Assembly: GCF_949628215.1 (NCBI RefSeq)
Contig: NC_134282.1
Location: 17,836,723-17,900,722 of the forward strand
DNA from: Phalacrocorax aristotelis
Lineage: Eukaryota > Chordata > Aves > Suliformes > Phalacrocoracidae
Direction of reading: 5' to 3'
Length of the DNA stretch: 64,000 nucleotides
A program made the position numbers and the translations under genes. Positions 25,485 to 36,779 of the stretch are shown piece by piece. The notes below the pieces were generated by a model. The model was not told where the DNA came from. It was given only the letters and a program-made list of their open reading frames with translations, and did no database searches. Positions within the stretch are counted from its first letter, which is position 1. Each line of letters begins with the position of its first letter.

Positions 25485-26016
25485 GGTGAAGCGGTCGGTC
25501 CCCTGCCCAAGCAGGCGTGTCGTGCCGCGCTGTGCTGTGCCGTGCCGCCCCCGGCTCTCTCCGTGCTTCCTTCCCCACAGTGGTGGCTTGCTTTCTGGCT
25601 CACGCGGCAGGGGCTGGGGTGGAAATGAAACGTGCCCATCTCTGCCCCAGAAGGAAACCCGGGCTGCCTCCCAGCCCCAGCTTCCTCCCTGCAGAGGCAG
25701 GGATCAGCTGAGCCTAGCCTGGTCCCTTCCCCTCCCCACACACTCCCATGCAGGCACCCAGCCACTGAGCAGCAGGGACAGGCACCGCTAAACCCACACC
25801 CTTTTTGGGGAAAGCTCCCAGGGATGGAGCAGCCAAGGACCACAGGGGACATGTCCTCAGCTCCAAGCCTGGCCCATGAGTAAAAGGGCTGTCTTGGGCT
25901 CCTGAGCACCCATGGGTGCTCCTGCTGGGTACCCACAGCAGTGTGGCACCGGCAGCTGGGCAGGGTCTGATCAGCCATGGGGTACCCTGAGTGCCTGTTG
26001 GCAGGCTGCACCCACT
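25485..26016. promoter_or_regulatory. PDCD1: PDCD1 upstream region (presumptive promoter)
   Basis: This is the stretch just before the PDCD1 start codon. It has a small CpG-containing run near 25515-25555 with repeated GTGCCG/GTGCTG words and no TATA box that I can place. An ETS/IRF-type site lies at 25621-25630. The transcription start cannot be fixed from sequence. Confidence 0.4.
25621..25630 (+). promoter_or_regulatory. ETS/IRF composite-type or NFAT-like site in the PDCD1 promoter region
   Basis: GGAAATGAAA fits GGAANNGAAA, the ETS/IRF composite pattern, and also contains the NFAT core GGAAA. It is about 137 bp upstream of the PDCD1 start codon. Mammalian PDCD1 is known to be driven by NFATc1 and by interferon-linked factors, so the site is plausible. 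Chance matches of this size are common. Confidence 0.4.
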
Positions 26017-26162
26017 GGGAAGAGATGGGAGAGGAGGGAGAAGGAAAAGGAGAAGGAAGAGATGGAGGAGGAAAAGGAGAAGGGGAAGGAGAATGGAGAA
26101 GGAGGAGAATGAAGCAAAGGAGGAGATGGAGACGGAGAAGATGGAGAAAGGAGAAGGAGAAG
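26017..26162 (+). repeat. Polypurine (GGAGAA-rich) tract upstream of PDCD1
   Basis: About 145 bp of nearly pure A/G on the plus strand, built from irregular GGAGAA, GGAAGG and GATGGA words with a few T and C interruptions. It lies 530-680 bp upstream of the PDCD1 start codon. Tracts of this type can form triplex (H-DNA) and are often length-variable. Confidence 0.9.
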
Positions 26163-29100
26163 TTTTGCCTTCTTAGGTATGTTTCTCCACAGATTTGCAG
26201 AGAACAGGGGCAAGCGTCTGGGGCCAGGGTGCTGTTTGTGGGGTGATCTTTGCAGCAGACTTTAATTTCTCCGCTGCCAATGTTCCCCACTCACCTCACC
26301 GACTAACACTCGCATAGGAAATAACCAAAGGTAAAGCACACTATGGCTGGCTCCTCCGCTTCTTTCAAACACAGCCTTGGTGCCCCACAATTTTGGAAAG
26401 TGTCAGGGGAAAATGAATAATTGGGAGGAAGGATGCGATTTTCATCATGATTTCATTATTTTCCGGGCTTTCAGAAACAAGCTGCAGGGCTTGGGTTTGC
26501 TCATGTTTCACTTTCAGACACAGCCCCAGCAGGCGAGCAGGCTGGGGGAGCCACCCCTAATTTGGGATGGCCAAGGAGGGGGTTCTGAGCCAGGGCAGGC
26601 AGGGGTCACCCTAGTTTGGTGGCTCAATCCAGCCTGTCCTGGGTCCTCTTTTCCAGTCTGCTCCTGGCACTCCAGCATCACTCCATTCTTACAAGCTTCT
26701 AGCCCTGCTTGACCTACAGAGCAAGCCTGTGGGGCTGTCCCCTCCTTGTGGCCTTCCCATGTCGCCTGGCTGGAGGCTACTGTCTGGCAGGGTGGCAAGG
26801 GGAGTACTCTCCACCATGTGCAATGGTGCTGGTGGGCTCCAAGGTGGACACCACCTCCTCCTTCACAATTTCCTGCATTCTTATTAAAAAAACCCACCTA
26901 ACTAAACTAAACTAAACTGAATTCCAAAAAATATGGAACCTCACAGCAAGGAGGCTTTTCCACCTCAAGGCTTTGTGTCCCTAAATGGTGACACCGGGCA
27001 CCCAGGCCAGGTGTTGGGAGCCTTGTTTGGCACTTGCAACATGTTTTTGTTTCTAGAGGCGGAAGATGTGACGGGTATCACCGCCGAGATCACAACTCAC
27101 TGAGCCAGGGATCAGCAGGAAAATCTGGCTCATCGTCCCTGTCCTGCGCAGCAGCAGAGGGCTCTGATTAAAATCATAGCACAAATTGCTCAAACTTTCC
27201 AATGTATGCTCAAAATGGGGTATACGTTGGTACTCGGGGAGGGGAGGCTGCCATGTCCACTAGAAACCACTGGTGGCTAGATGCAATGTTTTTGGATGCT
27301 CAGGTTCCTTCAGAAGCCTATGCCCCATGCTCCTCTCCTGCTCCCTAGCAGGCTGGGGATCAGCACCAACACCAGTGCCTTCCCAGGCTGTGTGGGGTGC
27401 AGGATGAGGCTGTGTGTGGCCAGGAAGTGCAGGAGAGCTCACAGAGCTGCAGAATGCACAGCAGAAACCACAGGGGAGGGTAAGCCAGGAGCTCTCCGGA
27501 AGCATGCTGATGGAAAGCTTGCTCCACCACAGGAGAGAGAACAGGGGTTTTTTTCCACTTTTTGCTGGAAAAAACATTAAAAGGATGAAAAGAATAAAAC
27601 AAAAGATCAATCTTGCTGCTAGAAAGCTGCTGCGGGGGAAAGCAAGGTGAGCAGCAGTGCCATGCCACATCCCAGCACATGCCCTGGGTGCTGGCATCAC
27701 GGAGGAGCCAGGCCCCAGCCCTGCAGCAGCCCCAGGGCTTTGGGCAGGCTTTGCACCCTGCCTGCACCCTGCCAGACCAAGATAGCTCCCACTGGCTCTT
27801 GCACTAGCTCCTCCAGCACCAAGGAGAACAGCCTGGCTCCAGCTGTGCTGCAGCTCCCGCTCATGCTGGTAAATCCCCTCCAGCCCAAATGGAGTGGATG
27901 GAACATCTTGGGGTTAGCTGAGGGGACCTGAGAAAGGTCCTTTGATGCTTAAAAAAGAAATTCTTTTTCTCTGAGCTGGAATACGGGGAACTGCATGGGA
28001 CAGTCCTCTTCTTTTGGGTTCCTCTTTTGGCCACTGGTGGAACAAAAGAGGAGGGAGAAAGAGGGATAAGTGAGAAAAGAGTTTGTTCTTCAAAAATAAG
28101 AGACAGAAACTTCACAAGCACACATCACACCACTTCAGTGTAGCACAAATGTCCTTTTTTTCTCCAACAGGAAGTTGGCCCAATGTGTTGGCAAGGGTCC
28201 CACCAACACAACAGGGACCCAGACGAGGCCCCAGTCTCCTGAAGCCACCACTGTCGGGGCACACAGCTATCACCCTGAACAGCCACCTTAAAGGATCAAG
28301 GGTCAGTCCCAAAATAGATTAAAAGCATCTGGGGTCTTTAAGGAGCACTGAAAATTTGGAAGATGAAGAAGAACGCAATGACCAAATGCCTCAGATGGAG
28401 CCAACAGAAGCCCAGAGCTGAACATCCTCAAAGCCCAGGGAAAGCAAAACTTCCCAAATGAGATGAGGAACACAAATTACCACCAGAAGATGCTGAGGCA
28501 GAGAAACCCAAGGTTCCCAAAGGTCCCTTCCTCATTGCTCTGACTGAATGCACATGTGTGGGTCTGACCCAAACCCAGCAACGTGGCTCGGGCAAGAAGA
28601 GGAAACTGTTAATAGTGTTTGCAGATAAATACGGAAAGTGTTGAGCTCTTTCAGATACTTCTCAGAAATGAGGAAGGCCCCTGCAAACAATTTGCATGAG
28701 CAACACCACCTTACCCTGCAGTGAAAGACAGCGGCCCATGGAGGTCAGTAAGCAGAGAGCAACCAGAGGGATGGAGCAGAGACATGAAACTGTTCCTCTA
28801 GCAAGTGGAAATCTACAGGGCCTGGGCCTGGCAATGGTAACTGTGACGAGAAGGTGCCACATGGGTATGACACAGGTCCACTGCCACCTCCGGCATGGCA
28901 GCGGGGTCCTGCTCCTGCGGCTGGCTGATGCCCAGCCCAGCAGTACAAAAGGCTCTGACGGCTCATCTCTAGCGCGTGGTACTGCTAAAGCCCATGGAAA
29001 TCAGGAGCTGCTGCTGATGCTGCTCAGCGGCTCAGCAACCCACCTGTGCACCGAGCAGGTTGGGACAGGACTTGGCACCAGTCTGGATGTGTCCATGCAT

Positions 29101-30104
29101 CCCAAGCAAAACCCCAGCAGAGTTACCTCCTGCCTCCTGGTACAACCTCACATCCTCCTGCACCCGAGGGGCACCTCCAGGCAGACCCTGCCCACAGAGC
29201 CTGCCCCAGCTGCAGGCACACCCCAGCCCTGCTGCACGTGATGGCCCCCATCCCCAGCAGCAGCACGCTCCGCAACGGCACCAGCTGTGCCTTTACACTG
29301 TTTCCATTTGAAGCGTCGGGGACCTTTCTCAGTGGTGTCACCACTGCACGTAAGAAGCGCGATCACGGAGATTGCTGCATCAAGATAAGCAGTGGAGGAA
29401 GCAGGATGTCAGCTTCTCAGGAGGGGGCTGTGTCATACACAAACTGTCATTCGCCAGCCTTCCTTCGGACAGACAGCAGCTGTGGACAGGGAAAAGAGCA
29501 CAAGAGTGTGACAAGGGGGATGATATCAGGGAGTGAAAATTTTAGGCCTTTCTGGAAGATTTAAGAAGTTCCTGGAAGAAAGGAGCAAGGCTGCGATCTC
29601 CATGCTGACGGCTGGGGTGCGTGGCCCAGGGGCCGGACGGGAGCACAGAGTCTGGCAGCAACACACGGGCAGGAATTGGGGGAATAGGTTTCATGGTGGT
29701 AATCATTCCAAGCTGCCTTCTCCTCTGCCTTGCTTGGCGAGAGCTGCACCGCTGTCCCTGCAGCAGCCGGCACCCCTAGCGAGGCCCGCAGGGCCAGAGC
29801 TGGCACTGGGACACCAACAGCCCCCCCTCCAGCTGAGGCCATGGGCTTGCAAAGACGCCCCTGGGCACAGGGACACCTCTGCCCTGCTGGCACCCAGATG
29901 GCATGGGCACCACATCCGCAGCCCCCCAGCCCTGGGCAGGGTGGCGGGCAGGCGCTCGGGCAGCTACGGCTGCAGCCGATTTCGGGCGGGAGGAAGGCGC
30001 TGGGGCAGCACCCGCCAGCCATCCTCCCAGCCAAGGAGCAGCTCTCTCTTCCCACCAGACCTCCTGCCACGCTCACCAACTCGGGCAGCAGGCTCATCAA
30101 ACCC
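26163..30104. other. Intergenic stretch between PDCD1 and DYNLT2B with no recognisable gene
   Basis: About 4 kb between two divergently transcribed genes. It has a tiny CTAAA-type repeat near 26898-26919 and no transposon that I recognise. A 219-codon plus-strand frame (29533-30192) is open because of base composition and has no family likeness. The region may hold the breakpoint between blocks that are separate in mammals. Confidence 0.45.
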
Positions 30105-30225
30105 TTTAGTTACAATTATTATTGTAATTATTTACCATTTATTGACCGATTATTTTATTGTATCTTTTTGTGTTAAAAAAATGTCAAAATAAAATTTTTT
30201 TTACAAACGTCAAAATACACACTCA
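30105..30225. other. AT-rich block with inverted repeat and AATAAA on both strands
   Basis: A sudden AT-rich island abuts the CpG-rich DYNLT2B promoter. TTACAAT (30110-30116) and ATTGTAA (30121-30127) form an inverted repeat with a 4-base loop. AATAAA is present on the plus strand at about 30187 and on the minus strand opposite the TTTATT words near 30137 and 30153. It could be a nucleosome-poor boundary, the 3' end of an unseen transcript, or an old poly(A)-bearing insertion. Confidence 0.4.
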
Positions 30226-30346
30226 CACGTCCCCGCACACCGGGCCCGCCCCCCTTCCGGGGGCCCGCACCCCGCCTGCCGCGGCCATGCCCCACCAGCC
30301 ACGTGCAAGCCCCACCACGCAAAGCCCGGAGCGGGGCGCCGCGCGG

Positions 30347-30371
30347 TGACGTACGGTGACGCCCCGTGACG
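30347..30371 (+). promoter_or_regulatory. Three TGACG (CRE/ATF half) sites at exact 10-bp spacing
   Basis: TGACG occurs at 30347, 30357 and 30367, each preceded by G and two of the three by GG. The 10-bp step puts all three on one face of the helix. TGACG is the half-site for CREB/ATF factors. Confidence 0.6.
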
Positions 30372-30401
30372 CAGCGGAGGAGGGAGGCGGAAGTGGCGGG
30401 T

Positions 30402-30415
30402 GTTGCCGCGGTAAC
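30402..30415 (+). promoter_or_regulatory. RFX X-box, perfect two-arm match
   Basis: GTTGCCGCGGTAAC fits the X-box pattern GTNRCC-N(0-3)-RGYAAC at every fixed position with a 2-base spacer. It lies 34 bp before the DYNLT2B start codon. RFX factors drive genes for cilia, including intraflagellar transport and dynein-2 parts, which fits the role of this gene. Confidence 0.8.
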
Positions 30416-30448
30416 CAACGCTGGGGTGGCCTGCGGGGAGCCGTGGCT

Positions 30449-33400
30449 ATGGGCGAGCTGGGCCTGGGCGATGGGGCCGGGAACACGTACAGCCTGCGGC
30501 CCGGCCTCCAACGGCGGTGAGCCGGGGCGCGCTGGGGGTCCGGGCCCTGGGCCTGGGGCCTCCGGGGGGTGGAGAAGAGCCGGGGCGGAGGGGGTGCTGG
30601 GGGTCGGGATGCCCTGGGGATGTGGGAGCTGCGGTGGGACTGACAGGGGAGGGGGCTTGTGGACGTGTGGGGCTACTGGGGGCTTGGGGAGGTGTTGGGA
30701 GTCGGGGAGCCCCGGGGATTTGGGGATTGGGGCGGGCACTGGGCTCCCAGACCAACTTTGTCATGAGACACAGAGGGGCTTGGGTGGGGAGGCGAGGGGA
30801 GCGCAAGTGGGGGGTGCCGCTGAAGGGGCAGCCTCCAGTGGGGCTGGTTTGGCACCCGTGTTTGTGGATGTTTGGCTTTTGGCAGGGCTGGTTATGTACC
30901 TCCATCTTAGCTGGGCTTATTTTTCCCATAGTTTTTCATTTGTCGTTTTTCCTTAATATGGGAAAGTTAGGTTTTCCCAGGTGGGGTTATGTATGTTTCT
31001 ATGCATTGTGTGAACTTTCTGGGCCTTCTTTTGCTCTTTTTTTGCCCTGATAGATTTAAATCCTCCACAGTAAAGGAATGCATCCATGCGATACTAAAGG
31101 AGAAGCTGGCTAATGTACAGTACATCCCAGAAGAAATGCCTCAGCTTACAAAGTCTTTATCAGAGACAATAAAAGACAGACTGAAAGGTAAAGAGGTTTG
31201 CTGGGGAAGTAATTTCTTTTCTTACTGTGTCCTCTCCCTTTGACAAAAACCCTCCTTCCTCCTTTATTCTTGAAATCTATTTCTTCCCCATTGATCGACT
31301 CGAGTCTACTGTTACGAAACATTCTGGCCTATATTCATATGTTCCTTGTTTGCAGAACTAGAAACCTAATTCAGTCAGACTAGATTTGTTTTCCTATAGG
31401 CTGGCTGTTGTAGGATGTCAGCCTTGGAGGGGCTGCAGGGGGAAAGAAGCTGCATTAGCAAGAAGGAAGAAGTGATGCTTCATTGCTTCTTGCTTCAATA
31501 AACAGAACCATTCGTGCTTTGTTTCCACTGTAAGTTAGATCAGAGTTGGGTCAGAGTGAATAGTAGGGTGATCAGGACAAGGCTCAGTGGGAGCAGCAAA
31601 GAGGTGAGAGTTAGGATCACAGCCAGCCAAGAAGGGGTGTGACTGCAGCCTTACAGCACTGGAAAAAGGTCATGGTGGTGCTGTGCAGGATGCGCTCTAA
31701 CATTTTTATGTTCAGGCGCTAAACTTCAGGCTCCAGCAGGTGTTCCATGGGTTCAGTGCTGGAACAAGTACACAGATGCGTATTTGCAACGTCTTTTTTT
31801 TTTTTGCCTTCTTCCTGGGGACAGGCTGGTGCTCCATCTGCTGGGCTGGCCTGACGCAGTGACACAGACATACCATCACCCTTGGCAGGAACTGTGGATT
31901 TATGCTTCTCCTGGAGCTACGCATCTGCTTTAAAACCAGCAGTAGCTTGGCATGTTGATGCCAAGTTAATATGCGTAGGGCATGGCTTCAGTAATCTGTA
32001 AACACACTCGCGGTAGCCTGAAGCGAGACTGGCCTAGTGCTGCCGTTGTGTCAGCTGGCATCTCTGATGGATGATACCAGACCCAGCATGTTGTGTTTAA
32101 TCCTCCAGTGGAAACAGTGTGCCGGAGTCTTCCTGGGACGCCGCTTTGATGAAGACAGGCATTAGGATCTACATTTTATTTTAAACATGCTGGGTCTAAT
32201 TTGACTTCTGGAACATTGCCATGGCCTGACTGGATCTGGCCTGTGCCCCAAAGGTATTTCTTTGCTATTGTAAAACAACCACATATCTTTGCGGACACAT
32301 AACATAGACGTAAAAGGATATGCTTTTATGTGGCCTTTCATTCCAGCAGAGAAGCAAAGGAAACACCTATGTGGCAGAAGAATCTCTACAACACCTTTGC
32401 ATCAGAACAGTTTTAAAATAAGCCAGTTTTTTAAAAATTTGATTTTGTCCACCAGCAGCATTATTTACATTCTTTCCATGTGTTCAGTTCTTGAAAATTG
32501 TCAAAATAGAACACTTACATACAGCGTGGCTGTTCAGGGTTGTCTTCTGCCTTAGATGCATCTTTTGACGGGTGCCAAAGACCCTGTTCACCCTTTAACT
32601 CCACTAAGACCCTGGGACTCTACACCTCTGAAAATGAAGACGCACGGCAGTCTGTCCACTTTGCCAACTGCATGGACTTGTACAGGATGCTTGCTTTGTA
32701 ACCAGAAATCTTTAGCTTTCTGGGTCCTATTTCGGACTCATGTTGTAAACGAGTTGTTGCTCTCACTATCTTTTTTTTTCTCTCTCTCCAGAGGAGGGAT
32801 TTGACAGGTACAAAATGGTGGTGCAGGTTGTGATTGGAGAGCAAAGGGGAGAAGGAGTGAAGTAAGTTTTGCACTTTCTAATTGTATTTCTATCATTTTT
32901 GTTGGTTGGTGTCCTGTTTTTTGTTTTCCTCTGGAAGCTGCTTCCAGCCTTCCTAGGTACAAAGATCTCTGTGCAGATGATGAACTGTAAAGCACTTTCT
33001 TTTCTCTTTAAGTGGCATGTGAGGTCTTGGACTGTGGCTGACTGAATTACTTGGTGATGATTGGCTGTATGGTGGTTCTTAGGAAGCCGAAAGGCTGCAG
33101 AGCATTTGTCAGGAGTGTTGCAGAAAGGCATTTTACTTGGTATTTATGAGTAACTAGAGCACACACCCAGTCCATTCTCAAGGCTCTGCTGGAGCACAAG
33201 GGCCATGGTAACTCGCTTGTGTCTAAAATCAGATTTCCAGAAGTACTTCATTTGCATTTAATCCCCCAAATAGGCATTTTTCAGAAGTTTAAATTTCTAT
33301 AATCCCCATGCAATGCTGTCAGGGGAATCAAGCCTAGGCTGTAGGTGCTGAGCACTTGCAGTCTGTCTCCAGATGCCTGCAGTCAGACAAAAGAATTCCT

Positions 33401-35366
33401 CTTGGCTGCAGTAGTGGGCTGTAGCTTTCCATTACTAGTGAGTAGGAAGAATACAAAAGAGAACAGCCCACAAGGTTTATGTGCTTTATCTGCTGGGCTT
33501 ATCTTTATTGTTGTGCCCAGTACTCCAGCAGAAGGTAGGTACAGCAGAACTGTAATCAGATCTCCTGCCTCAGCGTTCTTGGGATTAGGAAGGAATATCT
33601 GTACCTGCTGCTCAGGCTTTCTTCAGGAATGTCTGTCTGCAGGCAGACTGCTCCAGAAGCACTGTACCTGGGTGAACAGTTCAATGAGGTGAAAAATTGA
33701 AACATGAAGCCCTGCAACACAGACTGACAGAGCAATTGGGGAAATTCTCTGGTTTGCAATAGGCAGGAGGCAAGATCAAAGCACAATCACTAACATCCTT
33801 AATGTAAAATACTGGGTAACCAGGGTATTCCAGAGGCAGAGTGGAATATTGGACTGAAAAAAAAAGCAGAATGACCCTGAGGGCTAAGGTAATAGAAAAA
33901 AGGATAAAATTCAACAATCTTGTGACAAGAGTCATATGTTGGGAATAGGAAGAACACGCTGTGCCACCAACAGGGATCCTGTCAGCTGACACTGACTGGG
34001 GCAGGCAGGGAGCTGGGCATTTGCAGCAGAGGGAGGGAAGTGTCAATGACATTAGGCAAGGCTGCAGCAAAGTCTGGTCCGTAATATCCTGTTACGGTCT
34101 GGTCGCTTGTCTTCAAGGTAAGGCTTGGAGAGAAGCAGGTGTAGAAAAAGGCCAGCAGGATGTTCAGGAAACAGACAGTATAGATATGAAAGGACTAGAA
34201 GAGCTTGGCTCGTGGTCTAGTAACACAGTGTCTGCCAAGGAACACGATAGCTCCCTATAAATAAATTGGGAGTATGTACAACCAGGGTGCAGGAGGTGAA
34301 GGACAAGAAAAAATAAGCTAATTTAGCCACTGATACGCATAGGCCAGAAGTCAAATATCCTTAAGCACCATAGCAATGAGGTTTCGAGCCCTGCTGCACA
34401 GTGGAGGTAGCAGGGTTGGCGGCTTAGATGAGTTTGGAGATGGAGCTTGATAAACATATAGAGGGCATTAGAGCACTTGGTGGAATTCAGCAGTGGGGAT
34501 CTAGGCTCAGGATTCAGGAGAACGCTTCCCACTTCCTTCATCTTTAAAGGAAGCTCTGTTTGCTTTTTGAGGAGAGTGTCTGTGATCACTTAGGTCCTTA
34601 CACGTGAACTCTGTGGGTAATGGCTCTGCTCTGTCTCCTTTGTCTAGTATGGCTGCACGATGTTTCTGGGATGCTGACACTGACAGCTACGCTCACGATG
34701 TGTTCATGAACGTAAGTGTTGGCTGTTTTACTGGGAGAGTGTAAAGCTACTTGCTTTTGTATGAGAGGCAGAGTGACCTTAAATGTGGAGCAGAAAAAAT
34801 CCAACCACTAAAATGAAGGAGCCAAGACTCTATTGAAACAGTATGATTTATATCCGCATTCACAAAACATACTTAGATATGATATCCAACATAGTAAAAC
34901 TTATTTCCTGAGTAGGTCATACAGTACTGTACAAAAGTCACTATCACACCATTTTACAGGTGGGGAGAGGAAACACGAGATAAAGTCTTGTATGTTTTGC
35001 TGAGTATGGCTGGAATCCAGAACTGAGCAAAAGTCAAGGTTTTATTTCATTATTATTTTATTTTTATTTTAAACTGACACCTAGACACCCACAGGTGTGT
35101 GGATGGAGGAAACTGAGGCATTTCTGGCTTTCAGACACGCTGACCTGGGTTACACCACAAGTGAGGTGAATAAGAAACTAACTAAAAGACAGAAAATTGC
35201 AATATACAGCAGTATAAGGTTACGCTCTGGCCTGAATGTTCCCTTAGGCTAGCCTTTTCAGTTAGGCTAGCAAAGAGCTTGCCTTTACTAACACGGAGTC
35301 TTCCTCTGTTTTCCCCAGGACAGCCTGTTTTGTGTGGTAGCTGCGTTTGGCTGCTTCTACTATTGA
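30449..35366 (+). CDS. DYNLT2B: Dynein light chain Tctex-type 2B (TCTEX1D2), dynein-2 subunit
   Basis: Five coding exons: 30449-30516, 31054-31187, 32792-32861, 34648-34711 and 35319-35366, giving 127 residues (human 142; the shortfall is in the variable N-terminus). All borders are GT/AG and the frame is unbroken. The protein is a Tctex-type light chain of cytoplasmic dynein-2, the motor for retrograde intraflagellar transport in cilia; in human its loss causes a short-rib thoracic dysplasia. Key matches are NTYSLRP in exon 1, TVKECIHAILKEKLANVQY and EEMPQLTKSLSETIKDRLK in exon 2, GFDRYKMVVQVVIGEQRGEG in exon 3, MAARCFWDADTDSYAHDVF in exon 4 and the C-terminus DSLFCVVAAFGCFYY in exon 5. The start ATG is the first in frame that leads into exon 2. 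Its neighbour PCYT1A lies downstream on the same strand, as in mammals. I recognise no repeat in the introns. Confidence 0.97.
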
Positions 35367-35737
35367 AGATGGTAAACATTAGACAGAAAGACGGAGGTGG
35401 GGGAGAACGCTTTGGGGTATTTTTTGTTAAAGTGCTCACAAGCATCATGTGCTTCCTTTAGTACCTAACAAAATAACAGCTTTACAAAGCATGTCCTACA
35501 CCTGTTATACACACTACAACATTCCTTCTTCCTTGTGGATATTGATATAGCTTTAAGCACAATAATATTATGTCCTTTATTTAAATTGCCCTTTGTTTTT
35601 ATATAGTGTGTTGCTTTTGTCCTAAAAAAGAATATTGCCAATAGCCATTGTTTCTAAGGCAGACTCAGCTTTCGTCTTGAAAGGCTTCTGCTGCTTTTGT
35701 TATATTTCTGAAATGAATATTTATAAGAATGTAACAT

Positions 35738-35743
35738 AATAAA
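35738..35743 (+). terminator. DYNLT2B: Candidate poly(A) signal of DYNLT2B
   Basis: AATAAA about 370 bp past the DYNLT2B stop codon, in an AT-rich stretch that looks like 3' UTR and is followed by TTTAATATTTCC and a TGTGGGTTGG run. Confidence 0.6.
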
Positions 35744-36779
35744 TCTATTTAATATTTCCTCTCCTGTGGGTTGGCCCTTGCCACTTCCACTGTTTGTCCT
35801 TTTCCTGCGCTCTACAAGATGTACTAGCCTTGATTGCTTGTCTGCGCCTCTCAGGTGAGCGTTTCCTGAGGATTTATTGTGAACTACCCCATAAAGCCAA
35901 CCTCATATTCTGGTTATCCAGATTTGTTCTTGTGACTCCAGTAAGATTTGGGTGGTGAATCCCAGCTACGTGTCACACAAGATGATATTAACTGATAGGA
36001 AGGCAAGGTATTTAGGACATTAGGTCAGGCCAGCGGCCTGCACACCACACTGAAGCAACACAGGCTGGTATTCCTGCAGTGCTGTGAGCCAAAACTACTC
36101 CCTGCTGTAACTCATTTTGGTGCAATTTGGCACCTCTGGACTCTGTGAGTAATCACTGTTCGTTGCCCTCTTCAGTAGATACTGTGGGGCTTTCTCAATT
36201 TTTGCCTCTCTGTAATTGTTTTGGAATGTGAGGGTGGATGTTTGGACCCCAAATTTGTTAGGACTCCCCCCCCTTGGAAAGGAGCAGTAGAAAAGGCTGC
36301 TGTAGATCATAAAAGGAGTGCTAAAGTCTCTCTTCTCCCCCAAAAGTTAGAGGACTGTGTTGGTTCCCAAGAGATTGGGTGCTACCAGCTACAATCCGGG
36401 AGGCAGCATGCCTGTGTCTATTATGTTTGTTTGAAAGTACCCTCATCTCATTTTCCTCTGATGAGAAACAGAGGGTGACTTCCCCGATTGCTTTGTCACT
36501 ACCTGTGGCTGTCAGCCATTCCGGGAGCTGCAGAGGATGCAATGGTGCCGTCTGGGTTGTGTGTGAACCTGGAGTGCAAGTTTTGGGGAATGGTGAAACC
36601 CTCTGCATAAAGACACTTGCTAGGAGATAGTGTATACCCTCAGACTTGTTTTGACACTTTTATTAAGTCATGGTGATTAAATCATGATTTTTCACCTTGC
36701 ATTTACTCTCTTTTTTGGAGGCTTTTAACAGCAGCTTCACAAAGGCATCGTACAGAGCAGGTTCGAGCCTGTGATCGTT
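35744..36779. other. Intergenic stretch between DYNLT2B and PCYT1A
   Basis: About 1 kb of ordinary sequence between the 3' end of DYNLT2B and the CpG island of PCYT1A. I see no gene, no repeat family and no clear regulatory word in it. Confidence 0.45.

Larger units (their letters stand above)
30226..30560 (+). promoter_or_regulatory. DYNLT2B: CpG-rich promoter of DYNLT2B
   Basis: The sequence is GC- and CpG-rich and has no TATA box, which is usual for a housekeeping or ciliary gene. Within it lie three TGACG half-sites (30347, 30357, 30367), an ETS-type CGGAAGTG (30388-30395) and an RFX X-box (30402-30415), all upstream of the start codon at 30449. Transcription probably begins between about 30375 and 30445. 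Confidence 0.75.

Noticed and set aside
25466-26290. A 274-codon minus-strand frame upstream of PDCD1
   Set aside because: It is open because it includes the polypurine tract, read as Ser/Pro/Leu repeats, and GC-rich promoter DNA. It overlaps PDCD1 exon 1 in another frame.
29533-30192. A 219-codon plus-strand frame ending in a hydrophobic run next to an AATAAA
   Set aside because: The body is low-complexity and GC-driven; the hydrophobic end is just the translation of the AT-rich block. No splice sites or family match support it.
34945-35035. A second MIR-like word (ATTTTACAGGTGGGGAGAGGAAAC) in a DYNLT2B intron
   Set aside because: Only the first part resembles MIR, and the following 60 bases do not follow the family order well enough to call.
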